A stretch of 64,000 nucleotides of DNA from an uncultured Caryophanales bacterium. Its GTDB lineage: Bacteria > Bacillota_I > Bacilli_A > RFN20 > CAG-449. Both the position numbers and the translations under genes were made by a program. The stretch is from positions 139,897-203,896 of the forward strand of contig CAMCEE010000001.1 of NCBI GenBank assembly GCA_945873815.1, read 5' to 3'. Below the pieces are notes generated by a model. It searched no databases and was not told the origin of the DNA. It saw only the letters and a list, made by a program, of their open reading frames with translations. This document shows positions 44,280 to 52,339 of the stretch, piece by piece; positions within the stretch are counted from its first letter, which is position 1, and every line of letters starts with the position of its first letter.

Positions 44280-44855
44280 ATGTTAGACGAGAACAGTATT
44301 GGTAAATGGATACATGTTCAAAGCTATAAACATGATGGTACATTGCATAGAACATGGGATAGCGCCATGGTTGTAGATTTCAATGAAGATTATATCGTAA
44401 TAGCTTCGACATGTAATAAAGTTATAGAATCAGATGGGAGAAGATGGTTTACACGTGAACCTGCTATTTCTGTTTTCTTTTTTAAGGAATGGTATAACTT
44501 TATTGCTATGTTTAAAGAGAAGGATATCATGTATTATTGCAATATTGCTTCTCCTTCATTAATTGATCGTAATTGTATTAAATATATCGATTATGATTTG
44601 GATTTAAAGTTATTTCCTGATAAAAGTATTCTTCAATTAGATTCTAAAGAATATGAATATCATAAGAAGAAATATGCTTATTCTGATGATCTTGATTTTG
44701 TTATTAGAGCAGCTAATGAAGATGTAAAAAAGCAAATGAGCAAACCTAATTGCTTTCCATTTGATGATGCTAAAATGAGAGAGTATTATCAAAAATTCTT
44801 AGAAATCAAAGAGGAACAAGAACATAGATTAATAAAAAATAAAGAAGAAATATAG
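44280..44855 (+). CDS. ntdP: DUF402/YgaC family nucleoside tri-/diphosphate phosphatase-like protein
   Basis: This 191-residue protein of the YgaC/Ntdp (UPF0374, DUF402) family has a Staphylococcus member that hydrolyses nucleoside tri- and diphosphates. It follows the family order closely: IHVQSYKHDGTLHRTWD near residues 11-27, VIESDGRRWFTREPAISVFF near 47-66, MYYCNIASPSLID near 81-93, and KYIDYDLDLKLFPD, the acidic metal-binding stretch. The ATG at 44280 has AAGGAG eight bases upstream; the ATG at 44256 is too close to the -10. Enzymatic function is inferred from the family. Confidence 0.88.
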   Translation: MLDENSIGKWIHVQSYKHDGTLHRTWDSAMVVDFNEDYIVIASTCNKVIESDGRRWFTREPAISVFFFKEWYNFIAMFKEKDIMYYCNIASPSLIDRNCIKYIDYDLDLKLFPDKSILQLDSKEYEYHKKKYAYSDDLDFVIRAANEDVKKQMSKPNCFPFDDAKMREYYQKFLEIKEEQEHRLIKNKEEI

Positions 44856-44874
44856 GTTCTTTAGAATCTAATGG

Positions 44875-44905
44875 GGCGACTAGCGTTAATCTAGTCGTCT
44901 TTTTC
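44875..44905 (+). terminator. Intrinsic terminator after ntdP, and intron target
   Basis: CGACTAG and CTAGTCG pair, extended by flanking G-T/G-C pairs, and TTTTT follows. A group IIC intron remnant begins four bases after it. Confidence 0.9.
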
Positions 44906-44908
44906 TTT

Positions 44909-45112
44909 GTGTGACGGGCGTGACATATATTTAAAGGGTGAAAGTCCTAAGTAGGAACGTCGTTATAACTACATAGCGAAACTAAGTCTAGTACCATGAG
45001 GTATGTGATGAAAGAAGAGAATAGCAAATAGACTGGGTAACGAAAAGAAACTTGATATAAGGCGATTAACTAGTGGTGAAATAATTAGACATCGTTAGAA
45101 ACCAACATTTTT
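44909..45112 (+). mobile_element. Group II intron (class C) 5' remnant, domain I
   Basis: The sequence starts GTGTGACGGGCGTGAC, matching the group II 5' consensus GUGYG. It continues with AAAGGGTGAAAGTCC, then ATAGCGAAACTAAGTC, then GAAAGAAGAGAATAGC, GGTAACG, and GATATAAGGCGATTAACTAG. In order these track domain I of the Oceanobacillus iheyensis group IIC intron, which begins GUGUGCCCGGC and has AUAGGGUGAGAGUCC and AUAUGAGGCUAGG. Class C introns insert just after intrinsic terminators, exactly the position seen here. The reverse transcriptase gene and domains V-VI are absent, so it is a 3'-truncated relic. Confidence 0.8.
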
Positions 45113-45249
45113 CCGACAATTCTATTATGATATTTACTCAAATCCAAAAACATGGAGTTTAAACAAACTTTTAGGAATAGAATCCAAAAACTATAGAATA
45201 ATAAATTTGATAAGTGTATAATGTACTTGTGTAGAGAGGGAAAATGTAT
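45113..45249 (+). other. Spacer between the intron remnant and the ATPase gene
   Basis: AT-rich, with no gene. A TATAAT box at 45217-45222 about 30 bases before the ATPase start is a plausible -10, but I see no matching -35. Confidence 0.45.
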
Positions 45250-46449
45250 ATGAATATTATTAGAGAGGAATATTTAAATAGATTAATAGCCTTAAGAGAT
45301 AAACATATTATAAAAATAGTTACTGGGATTAGAAGGTGTGGAAAATCGACATTGTTTGAGATTTTTCAAGATTATCTAATTAATAATGGGGTTTCTAACG
45401 ATCAAATTATTAGTATTAATTTTGAAGATTATGATTATGAAGAGTTAACTGACCCTCACAAACTATATGAATATATCAAAGATAAAATAACTGGTAATAA
45501 AAAAATGTATGTCTTCCTTGACGAAATACAAAATGTTAATGACTTTCATAAAGTAGTAGATAGTTTATTTATCAAAAAAAATATAGATTTATATTTAACG
45601 GGTTCTAATGCTTATATGCTTTCTAGTGAAATTGCCACTTTAATTTCAGGAAGATATGTGGAAATTAAAATGTTACCTTTATCATTTAAAGAGTATGTTC
45701 AAAGTACTGGAGATACCAATAATTTGAATAAAAAGTATAGAGACTATATTGAATTTAGTTCGTTCCCTTATGTTTTAGAACTTAAAAAACAATATAAAGA
45801 GATTAATGTTTATTTAGAGGGTTTGTTGAATACAATAATTCTAAAAGATATAGTTCAAAGAAATAAAATAGCAGATGTATTAATGTTGAAGAGTGTCTTA
45901 AGATTTTTGTTTGATAATATAGGAAATCAATTATCAAGCAAAAAAATAGCGGATACATTAACATCTAATGGAAGAAAAATAGATTCAAAAACGGTAGAAA
46001 AGTATATTAATTCTTTAATGGAGAGTTATGTTATCTATCAGGCAAATAGATATAATATAAAAGGAAAAGAGTATCTTAAAACATTAGAAAAATATTATGT
46101 TGTTGATATAGGTTTAAGATATGCATTGTTAGGACAAAAATCAACTGATGTAGGGCATATTCTAGAAAATATAGTTTACTTAGAATTAATAAGAAGAGGA
46201 TTTGAAGTCTATGTAGGAAAAGTCAACGAATTGGAAGTGGATTTCGTTGCTATTGATGGTAAAAGGACAATTTATTATCAAGTATCTGCGACAGTCAGAG
46301 ATGAAAATACATTAAAAAGAGAGCTTGCCTCTTTAGAAAAAATATCAGATCACTATCAAAAAATTATATTAACCTTGGATGAGGATCCAGAGGCGGATTA
46401 TAATGGTATAAGAAGAATCAATGTTTTAGAGTGGTTGATTGATAAATAA
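45250..46449 (+). CDS. AAA_14/DUF4143 ATPase
   Basis: This is an AAA-type ATPase of about 399 residues. Walker A is TGIRRCGKSTL near residues 25-35, and Walker B is MYVFLDEIQN near 87-96, followed by LTGSNAYMLSSEIATLISGRY as sensor region (quoted in part). A winged-helix-like middle (SKKIADTLTSNGRKIDSKTV) precedes a C-terminal DUF4143 part with LEVDFVAIDG and YYQVSATV, which resembles a degraded PD-(D/E)XK nuclease core. Such genes are common in accessory regions and their role is unresolved. The ATG at 45250 has better spacing from GAGAGGG than the one at 45244. It stands between an intron relic and an Rhs fragment. Confidence 0.88.
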   Translation: MNIIREEYLNRLIALRDKHIIKIVTGIRRCGKSTLFEIFQDYLINNGVSNDQIISINFEDYDYEELTDPHKLYEYIKDKITGNKKMYVFLDEIQNVNDFHKVVDSLFIKKNIDLYLTGSNAYMLSSEIATLISGRYVEIKMLPLSFKEYVQSTGDTNNLNKKYRDYIEFSSFPYVLELKKQYKEINVYLEGLLNTIILKDIVQRNKIADVLMLKSVLRFLFDNIGNQLSSKKIADTLTSNGRKIDSKTVEKYINSLMESYVIYQANRYNIKGKEYLKTLEKYYVVDIGLRYALLGQKSTDVGHILENIVYLELIRRGFEVYVGKVNELEVDFVAIDGKRTIYYQVSATVRDENTLKRELASLEKISDHYQKIILTLDEDPEADYNGIRRINVLEWLIDK

Positions 46450-46485
46450 GACATCATAGAGTATGACGTCAGAACTTAGCTTTTT

Positions 46486-47010
46486 TTGGTATCCTCACGT
46501 TACTATTCGCCTGAATTATGTAGATGGATTTTGCCAGATTCAATCGAATATTTAGAACCAAAAAATATTAATGGGTTGAATTCATACTGTTATTGCAACA
46601 ATAATCCGATTATGTACGTCGATCCTAGTGGACACTTTGATATTACTGCAACAATGATATGGGCTGTAATTGGTGCAGCTATAGGGTTTGGAGCTGCTTA
46701 TATTCCTGATGTTATTGAAAATGTTAAAGCCGACGGATTTCAATGGAGTGATTTAAATACTTTTGAAGGCAATTGGCAACATTATATCGGAGCGACTTTG
46801 GGTGGAGCTGAAGCAGGTGCTAATGCAATCAGTGGTATGCTAACATTTACAGGAGCAATGGTTGGTGGAATTATGGGGGTTAAAGTTCTAGGAGCTGAAT
46901 TTTCATTCAAAAACTTTGCGTTATATCATCTTGGTGCAGCATACTTTGGAATTTATTCAATAAAGATTATTCTTGCTTATATTAAGAAAAAACTTAAGGA
47001 GAGATATTAA
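46486..47010 (+). pseudogene. Orphan Rhs tip: RHS core end plus C-terminal (toxin-like) domain, lacking the N-terminus
   Basis: The frame is open directly from a TAG at 46477-46479 and has no ATG start. Its first residues are the end of an RHS repeat-associated core: SSRYYSPELCRWILPDS, then NGLNSYCYCNNNPIMYVDPSGH. After the core junction a glycine/alanine-rich hydrophobic domain of about 125 residues follows (IWAVIGAAIGFGAAYIPDVI; GATLGGAEAGANAISGML). In complete Rhs proteins this variable end is the toxin. The large N-terminal shell is missing, so this is either a silent recombination cassette or a decayed gene. The next gene starts on its last base. Confidence 0.75.
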
Positions 47011-47489
47011 TGTATTATCTTGAACAAAAACAATTTAAACCAGCAATGATTTTATTTGGAATACCATTTATTCCATGTATTATTGGATTAATTATTGCTA
47101 ATCTATTGCTATTTAAACTCGAATTACTGATTATGTTATCTATAATTATTGGAGTCTATTTGATAATAGTTATTATTTTATGGAAACTTTCCAAAAGAAA
47201 AAACCATTATCTTTTACTTAAGGACAATGAGATAGAGTTAGAATTTGTTGATTCTATTAAAGGTAAAATAAAATTAGAAGTTCAATTTGATGAAATAGTT
47301 AGATTTGAATATTATAGAATAAATTCAATTAAAGGTTGGGTAATGTTGTTTTCATATATTTTTCCTAAATGTGTATATTTAACATATAATTCAAATGGAG
47401 AAGAACAAAAAAAGTTTATTGGATATTTAGATATTGGAGATATAAAAGAAGTATCAAAAAAAACAAATAGTGAATTAAAGATTTATTAA
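47010..47489 (+). CDS. Small membrane protein, candidate immunity partner of the Rhs tip
   Basis: I do not recognise the family. It is 159 residues with two N-terminal membrane spans (about residues 13-35 and 37-58) and a soluble C-terminal part of beta-rich character (HYLLLKDNEIELEFVDS; KGKIKLEVQFDEIVRFEYY), similar in layout to bacterial PH-domain membrane proteins. Its ATG shares a base with the Rhs stop (TAATG), and a ribosome-binding site (AAGGAGAG) lies in the Rhs frame. Genes right after Rhs toxin ends usually encode immunity proteins, and a membrane location would fit a membrane-active toxin. That role is inference. Confidence 0.6.
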   Translation: MYYLEQKQFKPAMILFGIPFIPCIIGLIIANLLLFKLELLIMLSIIIGVYLIIVIILWKLSKRKNHYLLLKDNEIELEFVDSIKGKIKLEVQFDEIVRFEYYRINSIKGWVMLFSYIFPKCVYLTYNSNGEEQKKFIGYLDIGDIKEVSKKTNSELKIY

Positions 47490-47573
47490 TATATTTTAAT
47501 TAACACAAACTTGCAGGAGTGTGATTATCTGGCTCTGTGGAATCTTATGGGGGTTATGTGGACGACAAAAATT

Positions 47574-47611
47574 AAAAGATGTGGAATTTTTTTGGGATTC
47601 TAGCATCTTTT
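47574..47611 (+). terminator. Hairpin terminator after the Rhs-partner gene
   Basis: AAAAGATG pairs with CATCTTTT, and inside them GAAT pairs with ATTC. The 3' arm ends in TTTT followed by CTT. It lies about 85 bases after the stop. Confidence 0.6.
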
Positions 47612-47829
47612 CTTATGAGGATGAATCAATCTTATGTGATTATTATAATCATAGTTGAGCGTTTTTTAAAAAAATGCTTGATAATATATGCTTTTGGAAT
47701 CAATGCTGAAACATAATATCTAGAAGATATGATTAGCAAAAAAAGATTGTCGTAGTAAATATGGATTAGAGATTTCTCCTATATGTGGAAAATAAAGAAA
47801 TGATATATTATGTCTTTTACTGAATTAGA

Positions 47830-47857
47830 TTGAAAAATACTATAATAAAATTATAAA
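47830..47857 (+). promoter_or_regulatory. Promoter for the tsaE operon
   Basis: TTGAAA (47830-47835) and TATAAA (47852-47857) are 16 bases apart. Confidence 0.45.
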
Positions 47858-47922
47858 ATGTGTGTTGCTGAATGAAAATTGGTGATACGATTATTGTGTA
47901 TGACAATTAGTGAGGTTAGTAA

Positions 47923-48387
47923 ATGGAAGTTAGATATGTTTCAAATTCACTTGAGGATACAAAAAAACTCGCATTAATGATAGGAAAAAATCTATTTAGA
48001 GGAAGTGTGATTTCTTTAAATGGTGATTTAGGAGCAGGAAAAACTACTTTCACTCAGTCTTTAGCACTTTCTTTAGGAATTGAGGATAAGGTTTCTAGCC
48101 CTACTTTTAATATTTTAAAATGCTATTTTGATGGTAGTATGCCATTTTATCATATCGATGCTTACCGTCTCGAAGATGGAACTAATGCCAACATTGGCTT
48201 AGAAGAAGTTATTGAGGGTGATGGAGTTTGTGTAATTGAATGGGGACAATTTATCAAAGAAATGGTTTTTGAACCATTAGATATTCAAATTAAAATTCTT
48301 GATAATAATAGTCGTGAATTCGTGATAACTAGCAATTTTTCAAAATACGATGTTATTATGGAAGACTTAAAGGAGATATGTAGGTAA
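47923..48387 (+). CDS. tsaE: tRNA t6A biosynthesis ATPase TsaE
   Basis: TsaE is the small P-loop ATPase that drives turnover of the TsaBD complex in t6A37 synthesis. Walker A GDLGAGKTTFTQ lies near residues 35-46, the switch region SSPTFNILKCY near 61-71, and YHIDAYRLED near 79-88. EWGQFIKEM follows. The length of 154 residues is normal. It starts a four-gene unit with tsaB, rimI and tsaD. Confidence 0.95.
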   Translation: MEVRYVSNSLEDTKKLALMIGKNLFRGSVISLNGDLGAGKTTFTQSLALSLGIEDKVSSPTFNILKCYFDGSMPFYHIDAYRLEDGTNANIGLEEVIEGDGVCVIEWGQFIKEMVFEPLDIQIKILDNNSREFVITSNFSKYDVIMEDLKEICR

Positions 48388-48388
48388 T

Positions 48389-48973
48389 ATGAAGGTCTTA
48401 ATATTAGATAGTTCAAATACAGATTTATCAGTAGGAGTAAGTATTGATAATAAAATCATTTATAAAATGTCTTATGAAGCATGGCAAAGACAATCTGAAT
48501 TTATGATTCCTGAGATTGAAAAAGCAGTAAAAGAAACAGGAATTGAATTGAAGGATTTTGATGAGATTTTATGTGGAAAAGGACCTGGTTCATATACTGG
48601 GATTAGAATTGCATTAACTATTGCAAAAACTATTTCTGTTATGAGTGGAGCAAAACTAAAATTGATTTCATCATTAAGAATGTTTGGAAATAGAGAAAAA
48701 AAGTTTATTGCGTTAATCAATGCTAGAAGTGCTCGTAGCTATATTGGAGTATACGACCATGATCAAATTATTTTAGAAGATACGATTTTAAGTAATGAAG
48801 AAGTAAAGAAATATATTTTTGAACACCCTGATTATGAAGTATATGGCGATTTAAATTATCTTAATTTAAAAGGTAAAGAACCAATGATAATTGAAGGAAT
48901 GCTTTCGTTTTCTAGTTTAATAAAAGAAGAAGAGAATCCAATGTCTTCAAAACCAGTTTATTTAAAGGATTAG
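48389..48973 (+). CDS. tsaB: tRNA t6A biosynthesis protein TsaB
   Basis: TsaB is the inactive paralogue of TsaD that dimerises with it. It has an ASKHA-type start LILDSSNTDLSVGV and the segment EILCGKGPGSYTGIRIALTI near residues 60-79. The length of 194 residues is slightly short for the family. It begins two bases after tsaE and is followed two bases later by rimI, as expected for a compact operon. Confidence 0.94.
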   Translation: MKVLILDSSNTDLSVGVSIDNKIIYKMSYEAWQRQSEFMIPEIEKAVKETGIELKDFDEILCGKGPGSYTGIRIALTIAKTISVMSGAKLKLISSLRMFGNREKKFIALINARSARSYIGVYDHDQIILEDTILSNEEVKKYIFEHPDYEVYGDLNYLNLKGKEPMIIEGMLSFSSLIKEEENPMSSKPVYLKD

Positions 48974-48975
48974 CT

Positions 48976-49413
48976 ATGATTATTCGACAAGCAAATATAG
49001 ATGATATTTTGAATATTGTAAATCTTGAAAAAGAAAATTTCATCTCTCCATGGACGGAAGAACAATATAGATACGAAATAAAAGAGAATGAGTTTTCTAA
49101 AACATTAGTAGTGTATGATGGTGATACCTTAGTTGGATATTTGAACTATTGGTTAATATTCGATAGAGGGGAGATTAACAAGATTTGCATAAATGATAAA
49201 TATAGAAGAAAAGGATATGCTAAAGAACTATTAGATATCGCATTTAAAGATTTTGAAGAAAAGGAATGTTTATCAGTTAGTCTAGAAGTTAGAGTATCCA
49301 ATATAGGCGCACAAAAATTGTATGAAAGTTATGGATTTCAAGTGGTAGTAATAAAAGAAGCATATTACTCGGATGGAGAAGATGCAAAATATATGATTAG
49401 AGGTGTATTTTAA
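48976..49413 (+). CDS. rimI: Ribosomal protein S18-alanine N-acetyltransferase RimI-like (GNAT)
   Basis: This 145-residue GNAT acetyltransferase has the acetyl-CoA pyrophosphate-binding motif YRRKGYAKELL near residues 75-85. The later SLEVRVSNIGAQKLYESYGF block is the RimI-typical end (quoted as VRVSNIGAQKLYESYGF). It lies between tsaB and tsaD, the classic Firmicutes arrangement, and its stop overlaps the tsaD start. Confidence 0.92.
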   Translation: MIIRQANIDDILNIVNLEKENFISPWTEEQYRYEIKENEFSKTLVVYDGDTLVGYLNYWLIFDRGEINKICINDKYRRKGYAKELLDIAFKDFEEKECLSVSLEVRVSNIGAQKLYESYGFQVVVIKEAYYSDGEDAKYMIRGVF

Positions 49414-50432
49414 TGGCAGATAAAATTATTTTAGGAATAGAATCAAGTTGTGATGAAACTGCAATATCAATATTAAAAAACGATACTGAACTTTTAGCAA
49501 ATGTTGTTTCTACTCAGATTGCAGTACATAAAAAATATGGTGGAGTTATGCCAGAAATCGCTTCTAGACTTCATGTTGAAAATATTGGTGTAGTTTTGAA
49601 AGAAGCGCTTGATACTGCAGGAATAACAATGGAAGAAGTTTCTGCGATTGCAGTTACTTCTGGACCTGGATTAATAGGTGCTTTACACGTTGGATTACAA
49701 TGTGCGAAAACTTTAGCATTAATGTATCATAAGCCACTTATTCCAGTCCATCATTTATCGGGTCACATATATGCAAATGAATACGTTAAACCATTAGTTT
49801 TTCCTTGTTTATGCATTGTTGTTTCAGGTGGTAATACAGAATTAGTAGTTATGGATAAGCATCTCTCATTTAATGTCATTGGTGAAACTAGAGATGATGC
49901 AATCGGTGAAGCTTTCGATAAAGTTGCTAGAGTTGTTGGCTTATCTTATCCTGGAGGAGTTTCTATTGATAGATTATCGAAAGAAGGTAAACATACTTAT
50001 AATTTACCTCGTCCATTAAATGATCATACATATGATTATTCATATTCTGGAATTAAAACTGCAGTAATTAATTTAGTAAATAAATTAAAGCAAAAAGGGG
50101 AGGAAGTTAATGTACCAGATCTAGCTAGATCTTTCCAAGATACTGCGATTGATTTACTTCTAGATAAAGCTTTACCTGCAGTGGATGAATATAATATTAA
50201 GCAAGTGGTTCTTGCAGGAGGAGTTTCAGCTAATTCTTATCTAAGAGAACAAGTAGTAAAAAGATTGGAAAATAAGCCTGTTGATGTAGTTATTCCTCCG
50301 ATTTGGTGTACGACCGATAATGCAGCGATGATTGCAAAGGTTGGTTCGTATTTGTATGATGAAAAGGTTTTTGCTCCATTATCTCTTAGCGCAAATCCTT
50401 GTTGGAAAATTGAAGATTATAGAAAATTCTAA
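49413..50432 (+). CDS. tsaD: tRNA N6-adenosine threonylcarbamoyltransferase TsaD
   Basis: TsaD transfers threonylcarbamoyl to A37 of ANN-decoding tRNAs. Motifs: LGIESSCDETAISIL near residues 7-21, the metal-binding HHLSGHIYAN near 114-123 (H-x-x-x-H), SGGNTELV near 138-145, and LAGGVSANSYLRE near 267-279. The length of 339 residues is normal. A Mn2+-type riboswitch unit follows about 25 bases later. Confidence 0.97.
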   Translation: MADKIILGIESSCDETAISILKNDTELLANVVSTQIAVHKKYGGVMPEIASRLHVENIGVVLKEALDTAGITMEEVSAIAVTSGPGLIGALHVGLQCAKTLALMYHKPLIPVHHLSGHIYANEYVKPLVFPCLCIVVSGGNTELVVMDKHLSFNVIGETRDDAIGEAFDKVARVVGLSYPGGVSIDRLSKEGKHTYNLPRPLNDHTYDYSYSGIKTAVINLVNKLKQKGEEVNVPDLARSFQDTAIDLLLDKALPAVDEYNIKQVVLAGGVSANSYLREQVVKRLENKPVDVVIPPIWCTTDNAAMIAKVGSYLYDEKVFAPLSLSANPCWKIEDYRKF

Positions 50433-50456
50433 TCGATACATTTTTATCGAATATTA

Positions 50457-50485
50457 TTGACATTTCAATAACTTAGTGCTATATT
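50457..50485 (+). promoter_or_regulatory. Promoter of the Mn2+ riboswitch/SPFH transcript
   Basis: TTGACA (50457-50462) and TATATT (50480-50485) have 17-base spacing. Transcription would begin a few bases before the riboswitch. Confidence 0.8.
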
Positions 50486-50492
50486 ATATTTG

Positions 50493-50580
50493 TAATGAGG
50501 AGTAGCATACTCGGCTAAATATCGTCAGCACATTTATTTAAATCGGTATTAGCAATCCAAAAGATTTTGCAAGATCATTA
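50493..50580 (+). promoter_or_regulatory. yybP-ykoY (Mn2+-sensing) riboswitch aptamer
   Basis: The RNA contains GAGGAGUAGC, then AUCGUCAGCACA, then AUCGG, then UUUUGCAAGAUCA. These correspond in order to GGGGAGUAGC, UCGUCA, CGG and AGCAAGACC of the characterised Lactococcus lactis element. The outer helix P1 can form between UAAUGA (50493-50498) and UCAUUA (50575-50580). The 3' strand of P1 is also part of the terminator that follows. Confidence 0.85.
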
Positions 50581-50612
50581 ACGTATTTGTTGATGGTCTT
50601 TTATTTTTGGTC
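50571..50612 (+). terminator. Regulated terminator of the Mn2+ riboswitch
   Basis: AAGATCATTAAC pairs with GTTGATGGTCTT over twelve positions including G-T pairs, followed by TTATTTTT. Because UCAUUA is shared with aptamer helix P1, metal binding should prevent the terminator and turn the downstream gene on, the logic known for this class. Confidence 0.88.
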
Positions 50613-50643
50613 ATCAATGGTAATTAATAAGGAGGAAAGATAT

Positions 50644-51669
50644 ATGAGTGTATTAATTACATCAATAGTACTATTTGTCGTCAGCGCACTAGTACTTACA
50701 ATTATTGCTGTTATATTAGATAAGAAAGGAATGACATGCGTAAAAGGTGGTAAGACATATTATGAAAAGAGTAGGAAAGGATATAAATTCATTCCTTTTT
50801 CACTTCTTTCATTTGTAATTATCTTATTTGCTTCATTTACTACAATCCCAGCAAATAGCGTTGGCATTATCTATGATGAGGTCCAAGGCGGTGTACAAGA
50901 AAGAACATATAACGAAGGATTTCACACAAAAAGTGTATTTGAGCATATAACTACTATTTCGACTGCAAACCGTTCTGCATTAGTTAGAACAACAGGCCAA
51001 ACAAATGATGGACAATATGCAACATTCGAATTATCAATAATCTATAAGATAAAAAAAGAAGATGCGGGTAAATTCTATAAAGTTGCAAACGATAGTGATA
51101 TTCCTCAAGATGCACTAGATACAATTATCAAATCCTCTCTTCAAAGTTCAACAATTAAATTCAATATTTTTGAACTATTATCAACAGAACTAGAGAATGC
51201 TAGAATTGATTTCAAAAATGACTTAGAAAAAGCATTATATGAGAACTATAGCATTACTTTAGTAGATGTTGCATTTGATGATTTAGATGGTGGCGAAGAA
51301 GTTGAAGCAATTTTACAAAAAAGTGCAAAGGCACAACAAGAAATCGATATTGCAAAACTTGAAGCGGAAGCAAATCTTATTACTGCAAATAACGAATCTG
51401 AAGTAAAAAAGATTCTTGCAGATGCATCTGCTTATGCAATTACTCAAGAAGGTGAAGCACAAGGTATGGCTGCGAATGCATATGTCAACAACATCGTTAA
51501 AATGATTGATGGATTATATGAAAATATGCAAGGAACATTAACTTATGAACAATGTTCTTCAATGGTTCTTTCAATCGTATTCTATGATTCATGGAATGGT
51601 GAACTTCCAGAAGTTCTTACGAGTGATTCATTATCTAGTATGATTGGCTCGTTAATTAAAACAGCATAA
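50644..51669 (+). CDS. SPFH/Band 7 (prohibitin-like) membrane protein
   Basis: This is a 341-residue SPFH-domain protein. Two N-terminal membrane spans (about residues 3-25 and 54-75) flank a short lysine-rich loop. The SPFH domain begins IPANSVGIIYDEVQGG near 78-93. A charged coiled-coil region follows (KSAKAQQEIDIAKLEAEANL, then ESEVKKILADASAYAITQEGEAQG), the flotillin/prohibitin pattern of alanine- and glutamate-rich helices. The ATG at 50644 has AAGGAGG upstream; the ATG at 50587 lies inside the riboswitch terminator. SPFH proteins scaffold membrane protease or microdomain complexes. Control by a Mn2+ riboswitch suggests a role in metal or membrane stress, which is inference. Confidence 0.9.
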   Translation: MSVLITSIVLFVVSALVLTIIAVILDKKGMTCVKGGKTYYEKSRKGYKFIPFSLLSFVIILFASFTTIPANSVGIIYDEVQGGVQERTYNEGFHTKSVFEHITTISTANRSALVRTTGQTNDGQYATFELSIIYKIKKEDAGKFYKVANDSDIPQDALDTIIKSSLQSSTIKFNIFELLSTELENARIDFKNDLEKALYENYSITLVDVAFDDLDGGEEVEAILQKSAKAQQEIDIAKLEAEANLITANNESEVKKILADASAYAITQEGEAQGMAANAYVNNIVKMIDGLYENMQGTLTYEQCSSMVLSIVFYDSWNGELPEVLTSDSLSSMIGSLIKTA

Positions 51670-51676
51670 TGATGAG

Positions 51677-51706
51677 GCAAGAGCTTTAGTGCTCTTGCTT
51701 TATTTT
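51677..51706 (+). terminator. Intrinsic terminator after the SPFH gene
   Basis: GCAAGAGC and GCTCTTGC flank a six-base loop and are followed by TTTATTTT. Confidence 0.9.
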
Positions 51707-51815
51707 GCTCTTCGAAATATAGTAGTGATGTTCTTCTAATAGTTTATGTGATAGAAAACTTCTTTAAATGTGTCTTTAAATGTTGTATTATCTTTATATG
51801 CGTAGGGATATTTTT

Positions 51816-52325
51816 ATGGAAGAAAATGTAGAAAGAAAAGAAGAATCATTCTTTGTAAAACATAGAAAATTGATATTTGAGATTATTAGATTTCTTTTAG
51901 TAGGCGGATTCGCTACTTTAGTAGATTGGGCAATTTCATTTTTTGTTACGAGTATCACTCCAAGCGTGATGGTTGGAAGTCTAGATATTACTCATACTGT
52001 TTTATCAACTGCTTGCGGTTTTTCTATTGGGTTACTCGTTAATTATTTTCTTAGTGTTATCTTTGTTTTTAAAGATAAGAAAGATGAGAAATCAGGCAAA
52101 TCATTTAAGGATTTCCTAGTATTTTCTTTGATTGGTGTATTAGTTTTATTGTTTCAATTCTTATTAATATATTTAGTGAATGATTTACTATTTGTAAAAG
52201 GAATGGAATGGACTGTAATACTTGTAGGAAATCTAACATGGGGATATATTATCGCAAAAGTTCTAGCAACTGCGATAGGATTAGTATTGAATTATATCTT
52301 TAGAAAAATATTTGTATTTAGATAG
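51816..52325 (+). CDS. GtrA-like membrane protein
   Basis: This 169-residue GtrA family protein has four spans and was first known as a flippase-like component for undecaprenyl-phosphate-linked sugars. Typical features are [19 protein letters not shown] near residues 21-39 and the C-terminal [12 protein letters not shown]. The ATG at 51816 was chosen because of the TAGGGAT site upstream; an in-frame ATG at 51780 has no site. It is followed 14 bases later by a FAD enzyme and then a GT-C transferase, forming a three-gene surface-glycosylation cassette. Confidence 0.85.
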   Translation: MEENVERKEESFFVKHRKLIFEIIRFLLVGGFATLVDWAISFFVTSITPSVMVGSLDITHTVLSTACGFSIGLLVNYFLSVIFVFKDKKDEKSGKSFKDFLVFSLIGVLVLLFQFLLIYLVNDLLFVKGMEWTVILVGNLTWGYIIAKVLATAIGLVLNYIFRKIFVFR

Positions 52326-52339
52326 AGAGGTGCTTACAA

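Larger units (their letters stand above)
47490..47922 (+). other. Gene-free, probably decayed region
   Basis: These 433 bases contain only short broken frames. One reads EDESILCDYYNHS, which might be an Rhs-type crumb, but it is too short to claim. A hairpin lies at 47574-47611 and a promoter for tsaE near the right end. I see no tRNA or small RNA. Confidence 0.6.

Noticed and set aside
47620-47665. Short frame EDESILCDYYNHS as a further Rhs fragment
   Set aside because: Only about 13 residues, without an Rhs core motif. Too short to claim.
50450-50620. Leader before the SPFH gene as a second THF riboswitch (it also contains GAGUAGC-like text)
   Set aside because: It lacks GCGUUAAGUG and the other THF blocks, while all yybP-ykoY landmarks and the P1/terminator overlap are present.
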